From Owenia fusiformis (taxonomy: Eukaryota > Annelida > Polychaeta > Sabellida > Oweniidae): a stretch of DNA of 64,000 bases. The translations under genes were made by a program, and so were the position numbers. Below are positions 10,801 to 21,943 of the stretch, piece after piece. The number at the start of each line of letters is the position of its first letter. Positions within the stretch are counted from its first letter, which is position 1. Under the pieces are notes generated by a model. That model was not told the DNA's origin, ran no database searches, and saw only the letters and a program-made list of their open reading frames with translations. Location: positions 19,139,754 through 19,203,753 of the forward strand of contig CAIIXF020000011.1 of assembly GCA_903813345.2 (NCBI GenBank), in the 5' to 3' direction.

Positions 10801-13800
10801 ACTAGTAAGTTATACACAGAATTTTAAAACTGGAACATTATTGCCATGCTTGATTGTCCAGGTATAAAACAGGTCGTATCATCAAAACTATTGAGTCAGA
10901 TCTCACATTGGTACAGTACCCACTTGCTATAATTCCAGTGAGACCAATAATATAGTTTTTGTCAATTTTAGATGCAGTAGTGCAATGAAGTGTCCATCAG
11001 TATGGCAGTTGGCAAAAGAAGAAGCAGCCAATCAGCCACCACTTAGTATTCTGCCCTGCTCAGGAAAGAGGCATTTGTTACGAGCTCTGGTACTGGCTGG
11101 ATCTGCTAGCCTTGAAGAGAGTGTGAAACAGGAGTATTGGAAATATGTAAGATTTTGCTGTCTTCTCCTGCAATAAGATTTTTATGTGAAAATTTTAATT
11201 CTGTATCACTGTTATAAGATGGCATGCATTCCCCAATCATTAGGCCTGGTCATATATCACTGTGTTGTTTTTGTAAAAAGGCAATTTTCAGGCAACATTC
11301 TGTTTTCAATAACTTTAGGATAAACAATTTTGATCCAAACTCATGTAGCACTTTCAACAATACACACTAGATAAATGTTTTACATGTTTATTTTACATGT
11401 ACTTTCAGATTTTACAGTCTCTACATGACAGATTTAAGACCACAGTGTGCCATGAAAACTTTAAGCGTATCTCGAATGATGAAAGTGTCCGTAATGAAGT
11501 GATTGGACTCCTTGAGTCACTGTGTGGTGTAGCAGAAGCAACAAGAGTCACAAATGTTTCTCTATTGTTCAATTTTCTTCACCCAGCTCTAGTTGAGTCA
11601 GTCAAACTTGTAGGTATGTTGAGAAATATTTTTAATGTACATGTTATATGTATGCTCTAACATTGACACAAGAGTGATTGAAAAGATCAATACATGAAGG
11701 AATAGGGCATTGAGAGGTCCATGTGACAATACTATAGTATGTTCATGTCTACTTCTGGTTGCATGACAAAATGTCACTTCCTATTATTGTGGATGAAGGT
11801 CAACCAAAGGTCAAATCTCATATCTTAAGTCATATTTGAACTTCTGAGACCTGTAGATGATTTTGAAAAAGAATTGGTCAATATCAAGCAAGTTGAAAAA
11901 TACATTTTTTGACCTTCAATATGTTTCAAAGTAGAAATTTGAACTCTGATTCAGATGCCGAATATGACTTAAGACTAAAGATATGAGATTTGACCTTTGG
12001 TTGACCTTCATCCATAATAATAGGAAGTGACATTTTGTCATGCTAATGCCTTGTTTTAAATATTTCCATGTCAAATGTTAATTTTGCAGATATATACCAC
12101 ACTTATGTGCAAGTAGTCCAGTTGATCCTAGAGTTATTCTGTGAGATTGCGAAGAGACAAATATGTTACCTTGGCTTGGTATGTTACAGCTCTTCAGTTG
12201 TATAAAGCTTCTTAGTGAACATCAAACCATTACGTTTGTATATTCTTGTAATTTGTGAAACAAGTGAAATTCTGTGTAAATAAACTTTTGGGATGATACT
12301 ATATTTAAATTTGAATGACCTTTTACATGCACCATATTGGCACTTAAGTTAAGACCATATACAAACATGTACATGTATGACTGCATAAGTCATTGTTTTT
12401 TACAGTTAGTGCCTTTCATATTCTTTGCAAGGCAGAGAAAGTCTGAGTATGAGAATGCTTGTATTTATAATAATTGTTCATGATATTGTAGAAAGATACA
12501 AAAAGTATGTACAACTGTTACAAACTTATGCCACAGTATGAGAGTATCAGAATGCTTGTTCTTATATACATGTATTCCTTAAACCTAATGATTTCTTTAT
12601 TTTAGAAAGATACAAAGAGTATGTATGACTGTTGCTTACAATTGTTACAAACTTATGCCAAGCACAGTGCTGGAAAGTTGAACTTAAATAGTAATGCTGA
12701 AGAGGAACAATACATGGACCTGCTCATTGTCATGGAGCTTCTAACACATCTACTTTCAAAGGATTTCATCGATTTTGGGGTAACAGGTATGATTGGCTAT
12801 TTTATAGACGCACAATTGGCTTTATATTATATAGGTGTTATTTAAGGATTTAAGCCCTGAACTCAGTGCAATGTTTAGGAAACAACGCCTGAAAGGAATG
12901 GTCATTACACAATGCATTTAAATTCTTTTCACACATTGCAAAATGTTTATGTACACAATCATCTAAAAGATACAAAATCACTAAAAGAACATATTTTCAA
13001 TGAAACCTTTTGCAAGGGTCAAGTTGGCAAAGTATCAATTCAATATGAAAAGTCCAGTCATCAGCAAGAAAACAGTTTGTTGTTATTGGTTATATAACGG
13101 AATGCAGTTTTGTGATATAGCGTCTTCTGATTGTCTGGAATTGGATATACCTTGACTAGCTATGTGTGATTTATATTGCATAGGTATGCTTGACTGTATT
13201 ACATAGGTCTGATTGATTTTGCATTTAAATTGTGCTTGGTTTTCCAGAAGAGGAAGAAGCAAGTGGTCAGAATGATGTTCTTGCAGCTGATGTGGTTCTC
13301 TATGGATTGAACATTGTAATACCTCTTATGAATGCTGAACTTCTCAAGGTTAGCCGTAAATTTTACATTTGTGGGAGGGGAGAGTGATTTCTGTGGATTG
13401 AACATCGTAATACCTCTCACATGCTAATTATAATCATTTTAGTTGTTTGAGGGAGCATTTTTATGTCATTAGGCTATGTTTCCATGAGATTGAAGCAGCA
13501 AAAAGGGGAAGATTGGAAAAATAAAACAGCCATGATCCCTACATGTTTGTGTTAGCCATTTTACGAAGTTACATTTTACATCGAAGTTATCATTTTTATG
13601 AATAAAATACTATGAATAATGAAGAAAAAATGCATCTACAGTAAAACCTGTGTATAGGTAGATGTTCACTACAGAGAAGCAATTTTATACAGAAGTCAGT
13701 GGAGTATGTGCTGAGAAGGGGTGTTCACTAGACAAAAGTGTTCAATAGAGAAAAGTGTTCACTAAGACAAGTTAAACTTTAATATCATAATACCTAACAA

Positions 13801-15677
13801 TGAAAATGGACAAAATGAATTAAAAAGTTGTTTGTATGGTCAATGGACTTACTTTCTGTCAATCTGTGGGATGGTTTAACACTAATGAATGCTTATTGTA
13901 TTATTTCTATGTTTTAGTTCCCTGCACTATGCAGTCAATACTTCAAACTGATTACATATGTTGGTGAGATATATCCGGAGAAAATGTGTAATCTTCCTGA
14001 GCAACTGCATAAAAATCTGATGGCATCCCTGGAACTCGGTTTCACCTCGTATCCTTATTAGAAATATCTTTAGTCAATTCTTTTGTTTTTACAACTAAGG
14101 CGTAAGAAGTAGATTCTTTGTTTTGCGTCCTTGCAAAATCGAAATCATGCAAGGGAACAAGGAAAACAAACTAAAAAAAAAACTTGTTTGCTGAGAAATG
14201 TATACATTTCATGGGCATAAAAAGGGATGACATACCAATTTGTAGTCATTACAAACACATATCTATACTTTATACAATACATTTAAACATATTGCTATTA
14301 TTCAAGGGTAAAAAAAATAAGAAAATACACAACGTATGCCAAAGTAATAAAAAATAACACTGTCAATTTTAACACACATTAAATTATCCGCTATTTCGTC
14401 TGATTCTGATTGAACAAAATGCGATGGTACTTTCAATCCCTCGTAATTGCTATTTGGATGTGGTTGTTTTTTCTGATTTTCTCAAAACAAAGAATCTTCT
14501 TTTTGTGGCCTAAAAGATGAACAGTGAACTTTACTGCAGAATACAAGTGTTTTTTATCAATAACAATTGAGTGCCATGTCTTTGATATCCTTAGTTTAAA
14601 AAATGTTTTCTTAAAAAAATGTGAAATCTTTGTTTGCAATGTTTAGGATTGTCTTATTTAGGATTCTTGAAGAATTGATATTGAAACTTCTGTTATTCAT
14701 TCCTTGACATACGGCAGGTTTGGTGAAGATATCAACAAATCATGTCTTGACCTGTTAGTGTCACTGGGGTCTCATGTAGCGCAATCTGAACCAATCGGCT
14801 CGCAAGGACACACTGCAATGACACACTTTTTAGAGGTAACATTAACAGACACATTTTATACCAACTAATGAAGTTCAGTGGGATTTAGTGAAGCCCCCCA
14901 TCCATCAGTCAGAGAGATTGACATTGGTAATAATTATAATTTTACCCAAAAAAATTCAAGATGGTCAACGCTTTAAAAATGGCGGGGATTTTCAATGAGG
15001 ATGGTATGAGGCTTCATGAAAATAACATTGGTATTTTGATCCTGTCTCGTATGAAATTGTTGAGATAAATTCAATTCAAGATTAAATTCTGTTTGTGTTT
15101 CAGGTTATGTTTACTCTGCTAGTGACTGATAGCTTTGATATGGATCAGTTGGACACTGCAAGCTCAACATTCCATGCCCTTATATGTTGTAACCAGGTAC
15201 AGTATGTAATTGTAGACCTATCCAGAAGTAAACTGGCTAAATTGTATACCTCCTCTGTAAAGTCAGCTTACTTTTTGAATATTGTTTCATTAACATGTAA
15301 TTATAAGTATATTACATACTTAATTCATAAAAAACATTTCCATTTAATATGTATGTGTCATCAATCCACCCCTCCCACTCTAGAAGAATGTTTTCGAAAT
15401 CTAGCTGACAACAGCCCATTTCACTTGACACTTCTCAGTTATTTTCTTTTTTCGTTTATGATATAATTTTATTTTTCAGGCCAAATACAATGAGTTAGTC
15501 CACCATCTAATTAGCGAACAATCGGAAGAGCTTTATTCTAAAAGACTGGTTGATGCATTTAATGAACTTACTCCCCCAGGAGAAAAACTGTCCTTGGAAC
15601 GCAGGGCAAAAATTAAATTCATTGAACGATTTGAAAAATTTGTGTTGAATGTGCGAGGCTTTCTGTGTGTGAGATAA
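7858..15677 (+). CDS. XPO4: Exportin-4, C-terminal ~703 residues in 14 exons (5' exons not in view)
   Basis: Nuclear export receptor of the importin-beta/HEAT-repeat family; known cargoes of the family member include eIF5A and SMAD3, exported with RanGTP. Exons: 7858-8003, 8491-8633, 8919-9120, 9894-10053, 10429-10598, 10972-11146, 11409-11613, 12090-12178, 12606-12786, 13248-13348, 13918-14048, 14718-14835, 15104-15196, 15480-15677. All have GT-AG junctions and matching phases. Colinear landmarks shared with vertebrate XPO4 include RLHGQLQR, DPEGETPMIPSEIMEHSI, NLTHLLSPQ, DTEGGQWVMNFLLEKI and SNLSVWSSEE. Further on are GVAEATR, AEEEQYMDLLIVMELLTHLL, SKDFIDF and ADVVLYGLNIVIPLM, and the end GFLCVR then TAA at 15675. 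The first visible exon corresponds to roughly residue 470 of the ~1150-residue family protein. The N-terminal half, including the Ran-binding repeats, is absent from the 7.8 kb upstream. Either those exons lie beyond the window or the assembly joins here at the minisatellite. Confidence 0.93.
9397..9718 (+). mobile_element. tRNA-derived SINE with 13-bp target-site duplication
   Basis: In an XPO4 intron. An A-box-like TGGCTCAGTGGCAGAG near 9423 and a B box GGGTTCGATTCCTGG near 9468 give the spacing of a tRNA-type pol III promoter. About 250 bp of non-tRNA body follow. The element is flanked by direct repeats ATATGGAATAAAT at 9384-9396 and 9719-9731, which look like a target-site duplication. 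Confidence 0.8.
11761..12043. mobile_element. Foldback MITE (single-unit relative of the 36.6-39 kb element)
   Basis: Palindromic element in an XPO4 intron. The left arm starts GCATGACAAAATGTCACTTC and the right arm ends with its reverse complement; arms of roughly 75 bp pair well. The centre contains, on the minus strand, one copy of the ~135-bp unit tandemly repeated at 36.8-38.9 kb. The right flank TAATGCCTTGTTTT is shared with that element. Confidence 0.8.
12492..12530 (+). pseudogene. Decayed partial copy of XPO4 exon 12606-12786
   Basis: 'TTGTAG' followed by AAAGATACAAAAAGTATGTA repeats the acceptor and first codons of the true exon about 115 bp downstream (AAAGATACAAAGAGTATGTA). About 13 bases inside are deleted, there is no donor, and the surrounding intron sequence (AGTATGAGAATGCTTGT) is also duplicated. 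It is a small tandem duplication of an exon edge, presumably unused. Confidence 0.75.
13391..13425 (+). pseudogene. Partial copy of XPO4 exon 13248-13348
   Basis: TGTGGATTGAACATCGTAAT then ACCTCTCA copies the middle of the exon just upstream (TATGGATTGAACATTGTAAT then ACCTCTTA), about 89 bp downstream of the original. It has no splice sites of its own. This is another short local duplication of exon sequence. Confidence 0.7.
13638..13790. mobile_element. Truncated CAGTAAAACCT-type MITE
   Basis: Begins ACAGTAAAACCTGTGTATAG and contains the family's 'GTTCACTA(C/G)A(G/C)A' type body. The right terminal repeat is degenerate. Other copies: 18677-18840, 22320-22607, 51688-51852 and 53375-53498. 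Confidence 0.55.
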
Positions 15678-15873
15678 AAAAGATTTTGAATCACTCATAT
15701 TTAAAAACCGCTTAAAGTCTGTATATTTAAATGGAGTACATTATATCTGATGTGCAGTATATTTTCGAATGTTGACTACACACACTACCAGAAAATACAA
15801 GATGGTCAGACTGATCTGTTGACCTTTCAACTTAGCCAGTCTGTATTTTAACTTACTGGTCAAAATGAATAAT

Positions 15874-18232
15874 ATCATGGTCATCACTTCTTGAGGTTAG
15901 AAGATGATACAAAATCATGGTCATCACTTCTTAAGGTGAGAAGATGATACAAAACCGTGATCATCACTTCTTGAGGTTAGAAGATGATTCAAAATCATGG
16001 TTATCACTTCTTGAGGTTAGAAGGTGATACAAAACCATGGTCATCACTTCTTGAGGTTAGAAGATGATACAAAATCATGGTCATCACTTCTTGAGATTAG
16101 AAGATGATACAAAATCATGGTCATCACTTATTGAGGTTAGAAGATGATACAAAACCATGGTCATCACTTCTTGAGGTTAGAAGATAATACAAAACCATGG
16201 TCTTCACTTCTTGAGGCTAGAAGATAATACAAAATCATGGTCATCACTTCTTAAGGTTAGAAGATGATACATAATCATGGTCATAACTTCTTGAGGTTAG
16301 AAGATGATACAAAATCATGGTCATCACTTCTTGAGGTTAGAAGATGATACAAAAACATGGTCATCACTTCTTGAGTTTAGAAGATGATACAAAATCATGG
16401 TCATCACTTCTTGGGTTTAGAAGATGATACAAAATCATGGTCATCACTTCTTGAGGTTAGAAGATAATACAAAACCATGGTCTTCACTTCTTGAGGCTAG
16501 AAGATAATACAAAATCATGGTCATCACTTCTTAAGGTTAGAAGATGATACATAATCATGGTCATAACTTCTTGAGGTTAGAAGATGATACAAAATCATGG
16601 TCATCACTTCTTGAGGTTAAAAGATGATACAAAAACATGGTCATCACTTCTTGAGTTTAGAAGATGATACAAAATCATGGTCCTCACTTCTTGAGGTTAG
16701 TAGATGACACAAATCATGGTCATCACTTCTTGAGGTTAGAAGATGATACAGAATCATGGTCATCACTTTATGAGGTTAGTAGATGACACAAAAACATGGT
16801 CATCACTTCTTGAGGTTAGTAGATGACACAAAAACATGGTCATCACTTATTGAGGTTAGTAGATGACACAAAATCATGGTCATCACTTCTTGAGGTTAGA
16901 AGATGATACAGAATCATAGTCATCACTTTATGAGGTTAGTAGATGACACAAAAACATGGTCATCACTTCTTGAGTTAAGAAGATGATACAAAATCATGGT
17001 CATCATTTCTTGAGGTTAGAAGATAATACAAAATCATGGTCATCACTTCTTGAGGTTAGAAGATGATACAAAATCATGGTCATCACTTCTTGAGGTTAGA
17101 AGATGATACAAAAACATGGTCATCACTTCTTGAGTTTAGAAGATGATACAAAATCATGGTCATCACTTCTTGGGTTTAGAAGATGATACAAAATCATGGT
17201 CATCACTTCTTGAGGTTAGAAGATAATACAAAACCATGGTCTTCACTTCTTGAGGCTAGAAGATAATACAAAATCATGGTCATCACTTCTTAAGGTTAGA
17301 AGATGATACATAATCATGGTCATAACTTCTTGAGGTTAGAAGATGATACAAAATCATGGTCATCACTTCTTGAGGTTAAAAGATGATACAAAAACATGGT
17401 CATCACTTCTTGAGTTTAGAAGATGATACAAAATCATGGTCATCACTTCTTGAGGTTAGTAGATGACACAAATCATGGTCATCACTTCTTGAGGTTAGAA
17501 GATGATACAGAATCATGGTCATCACTTTATGAGGTTAGTAGATGACACAAAAACATGGTCATCACTTCTTGAGGTTAGTAGATGACACAAAAACATGGTC
17601 ATCACTTATTGAGGTTAGTAGATGACACAAAATCATGGTCATCACTTCTTGAGGTTAGAAGATGATACAGAATCATAGTCATCACTTTATGAGGTTAGTA
17701 GATGACACAAAAACATGGTCATCACTTCTTGAGTTAAGAAGATGATACAAAATCATGGTCATCATTTCTTGAGGTTAGAAGATAATACAAAATCATGGTC
17801 ATCACTTCTTGAGGTTAGAAGATGATACAAAATCATGGTCATCACTTCTTGAGGTTAGAAGATGATACAAAAACATGGTCATCACTTCTTGAGTTTAGAA
17901 GATGATACAAAATCATGGTCATCACTTCTTGAGGTTAGTAGATGACACAAAAACATGGTCATCACTTCTTGAGGTTAGTAGATGACACAAAATCATGGTC
18001 ATCACTTCTTGAGGTTAGAAGATGACACAAAAACATGGTCATCACTTCTTGAGGTTAGAAGATGATACAAAATCATGGTCATCACTTCTTGAGGTTAGTA
18101 GATGACACAAAAACATGGTCATCACTTCTTGAGGTTAGTAGATGACACAAAAACATGGCCATCACTTCTTGAGGTTAGTAGATGACACAAAAACATGGCC
18201 ATCACTTATTGAGGTTAGTAGATGACACAAAA
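15874..18232. repeat. 40-bp minisatellite, about 59 copies, with higher-order structure
   Basis: Starts about 200 bp after the XPO4 stop codon. The unit is ATCATGGTCATCACTTCTTG followed by AGGTTAGAAGATGATACAAA. Each unit can form a small hairpin, CTTCT-TGAGGTT-AGAAG. Marker variants recur at fixed spacings. The block starting AAGATAATACAAAACCATGG then TCTTCACTTC occurs at 16181, 16461 and 17220, i.e. 280 bp and 759 bp apart, showing block duplication inside the array. It may lie in the XPO4 3' UTR or just beyond. Confidence 0.95.
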
Positions 18233-19265
18233 ACACTGGTCAAATTGATTGCCAACTATGCAACTTCTGCCAGCCCAGTGCTAAATCTACTGGTCTGTGA
18301 CTGGCTGGAAAGGTTGTTAATGACTAAACTACACACATAGTGGGTATGTTACCACTAAAAAGTTGTGATATATTGATATTGTTACAATTTTTGAATGAAC
18401 ATTTGGTGTTTGGCATTAATCGTTGTAACAACAGTGTTACAGTTTTGTACACTTAAGCATTATCATACCAAGTGGTCAGTTTATGTCTACTAAATTCCAT
18501 GCAGATCTTTTTTTCTCAATTTTGAATTTCAAAACATGAATGCTGATTTGCATTTTATGGTGAGACGAGTAAGATTGTGTTTTATTTATTTATTTTTGTA
18601 AGGGGTGATGTCAAAATAATGTTAAGTGCAAATTAATATGTGAATCTCATGAGTTTTGAAATCAAAGAAATAAATTCAGTTAAACCTGTATATATGTACA
18701 CCTATCCAATCTGGACACCTCTTTAGGTTCCAATTTTATAATCTGCGATAGATACCATGTAAAAAATCTTAAATGTGAACACCTGCCAATCTGAACACTT
18801 GGTTGGTCCCAATGGTATTCTGATTTGGCAGGTTCCACTGTAGCTATATCATACTGTAAATATTCAGTTAAGTATTGCACCAGCCATATTTTGTGATTCA
18901 TATCTGTAAAATTGATTGTTGCTTCCATTAAATAATATTGTGCCATGTGTCAATGATATAAATAATGCCTCAGTCACATGTGATCTACAGCAATGGCAGA
19001 CGAATGGCAGTTTTATTTAACTGATGGGTACACATACAGCAGACAAGCTGTCTGAAACACATATTCATAAGTGAATGACATAATTCCTATTTAAACCATT
19101 TACAGTATCTTTGTTCATCAACCTTCACTTTAAGAATATAACACCTTCACTGTATTGGCAATGGGATGATATTTGAAATGCAATTATGAAATAAACTTGA
19201 AAATAAATACATAACTTTATAGTTGTTGATTTTTTGTATCACATTAGTCCTATCTCTGCATTATG
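18233..19265. other. No gene seen; contains one MITE
   Basis: AT-rich sequence between the minisatellite and the next dispersed repeat. Apart from the MITE at 18677-18840 I see no reading frame or structure worth calling. Confidence 0.5.
18677..18840. mobile_element. CAGTTAAACCTG-type MITE
   Basis: Left end CAGTTAAACCTGTATATA, right end GGCAGGTTCCACTG followed by TA. These are terminal inverted repeats of the CAGT(A/T)AAACCT family. 'GAACAC/GGACACCT' motifs inside recur in other copies. The left TA target duplication is not clean. Confidence 0.65.
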
Positions 19266-19267
19266 AA

Positions 19268-20580
19268 GAATAATTATCCCATCGAACGGAGGGATATAGG
19301 GAATGCCCTCGTCTGTCCGGGCAAAAACTCCAATACCATTGGCCCGATTTTGTTCATATTTATCTATAACTCGAAAAGTAGTGGAGCGATTTTGTTCATA
19401 TTTGGTATATGAATACTATAAAGCATGACACACTGTCTAATGACACTTTTGGTAGAAAATCATTTTGAAAAATGGCTGCCATTTTTGCTATATACTCTGT
19501 AAAAATGCCAGCTATGGCTGTTCGATGGAATTTGCTGTACGCTTTGGCGTTGCTTTTGTCAAGTTATCATGTCCATTTATCTTGCAATGACAACAAGAAA
19601 ACAGCAAGAGAAGCAAACCCCATCGAACAAAACATGTTTTGATAAATAGCAGCCATTTCTTCCAGCTTTCTTTCCAGCTTCTTTGTCCCTAGGTATCTGA
19701 ATCAAATCTGTCCACTTGAATTTGAGTTATCAAAGATTATATTCTTTTAAGTGAAATAGCATTTTGAAATTCAGCTGCCATCTTAAAAATTCCTTCTGCA
19801 GAGCTCCTGTGTCCTAGGCGTCATAGTAAAAAATTTGAACCAAATCTGTCCACTGGAATTTCAGTTATTAAAGATTACATTTTTACGAAAAAATTGTGGC
19901 CATTTTCGGATTTAGTTGCCATCTTGAAAATTTCATCTTGAGCAGAACTACTTTGTCCCTAATAAAATTTGAATCAAATCCATCCACTGGTATTTAAGTT
20001 ATCAACGATTTTTTTTTTTTTAAATGGTGGTCATTTTGAAATTCAGTGACAATCCTGAGAATGTCTTCTTGAGCAGAGTTCTTTTGCCTCTGGGCATCAA
20101 TGTATAAAATTTGAACCAAATCCATCAACTGATATTCGAGTTATCAAAGATTCCGTTCTTTTACGACGAATGGCAGCCATTTTGAGCTGCCATCTTCAGC
20201 AGAGCTCCTGGGTTCCCTGGCATCAGCTTATAAAATTTGAACAAAATACGAGTCATCAAAGATTACATTTTTACAAAAATGGTGGCCATTTTGAAATTCC
20301 GTGGCCTACTTGAACATTTTATTAATTTATTGAGCATAGCTCCTTTGTCCCTGTGCATCAGCATGTAATTTGAACCAAATCCGTCAACTCATATTTGAAT
20401 TATTATCAAATAACAAAAAATGGCAGTCATTTTAAATTGAGGGTCCATATTGACAATTCCATCTCCAGCAGAGAGAGCAGAAACCATAAGCCTAGAAAAG
20501 AATCATCCTGACAGAAGAATGGTCAGACTGACGGACAGCTTTTCTATGTCCCTCACTAACTATGTTCTTTTTAAAGGTAC
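19268..20580. repeat. Dispersed repeat with serial 'AAATGG..GCCAT' segments
   Basis: Begins ATTATCCCATCGAACGGAGG and consists of repeated segments of roughly 110-130 bp. Each reads 'fully (a/t)ccactgg..atttgagttatcaaagatt', then 'aaaatggtggccattttgaaatt', then 'cttgagcagagctcctttgtccct'. The same family is at 23.6-24.3 kb (inverted) and 47.1-48.2 kb. No protein coding is preserved. Confidence 0.8.
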
Positions 20581-21943
20581 AGAGGGGCTATTCAACGATC
20601 ATAGACCAATGTCAAAACATATTCCAGTTTGTATATTTCATCAAGACTAACATATATTTCTATTTTCTCCAAAGAAACCCCCTGGATGAACATTATTTCC
20701 ACTGATATTCCACTTGAAACGTGGTGGGTCTTAAAAATTTTGAACTGAATTTACACTTCTTCATTAATTCATCCAGAACACACAGAAAAATAATTATGAA
20801 TATTCAAATAAAAAAGTTTTATTTACATATCTATCAAGTAGGGATTGTGGTGGGATCTACCAAGTGAACTTTTATACAAATGTAGGTAGTATCCCCCTAT
20901 GAACATAAACAGGTATGTACAGCACATAAATAAGTAATACATACAATTCTTATATCCAAAAACAGATATATGAGGGTTATGTTGTTATGGGAGGTTTTGG
21001 ATATGGGGTATATTCCGAGACATCTTACCATGGGTCCAAGGTAAGACCATGGGTCCGAGGTAAGATATCATATTTCCCATATTCAAAACCGAGCATCACA
21101 TTACTAATTTATCCTTAGACAAGTGAGATTTTCAGCACACCCATATCCAGGTTTGTTTTCTCTAAGTGTTCTCATTCTCATTATTTTCAAGAAATCCATC
21201 AACATTTTGGTCAAAAAAATTCTACCATCTGCTGCATCCACAAGATATTCTAACAATTTGAATGTTTCTTCATTGAACATAATTGTTTTCCCAAGAATAT
21301 TGGAGCAGGAGGTAAACATATATCCAGCTCCCCCAAGATATCAATTCTATATCCTGCTGTTATGTACACGAAACCTCACTTGTCATAGGATAATATAATA
21401 TATTTAATTATAAATCAAACAAAATATACCTAAAAGAAAAATATATTTTGTTGTCTGGTGTCAGTGATGCTTGATTTATAATATATTGAAGATGAGTCAC
21501 TATTTTCAACTTTGGCAATAATTATATCAATCAATGATATGTTTGAAATAGGCTCTGGAAAGTCCATAGCTATACACACATGTAATCCATGAATATTGTT
21601 TTAGGTCCGTTGCAGGATAACAGGAATACGGAGTAATACAATTGATCAAAGACTTGTGTTGACCATACAGTCAATTTCTCTAAGATTATAGGTTGAATGC
21701 ATTTGCTGTCGATATGATATTCTTCCATCACAGCCTACCACAGAAAAGTTCTCAATTTAATTTGACAATTCTTCACAGATTGAATCATTTTTACAGTACA
21801 TACTGACATAAACATAGTATTTATGATGATGATATTTAAATAATATTTAATATGATGACCATGAAACCTGATGCCAAAAAGCACTAAATACAATGTATCT
21901 TAAATAAAATGTTCACAGACACAGCAGTTATGATGTGTTTTAT
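20581..21943. other. IST1 3' flank / probable 3' UTR region
   Basis: No gene recognised. A local inverted structure lies about 20970-21100 (GGTTTTGGATATGGGG against CCCATATTCAAAACC), enclosing two direct copies of CCATGGGTCC(A/G)AGGTAAGA. The stretch next to 21944 is AT-rich, with several AATAAA-like hexamers on the minus strand, as expected for the IST1 3' UTR. Confidence 0.45.
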
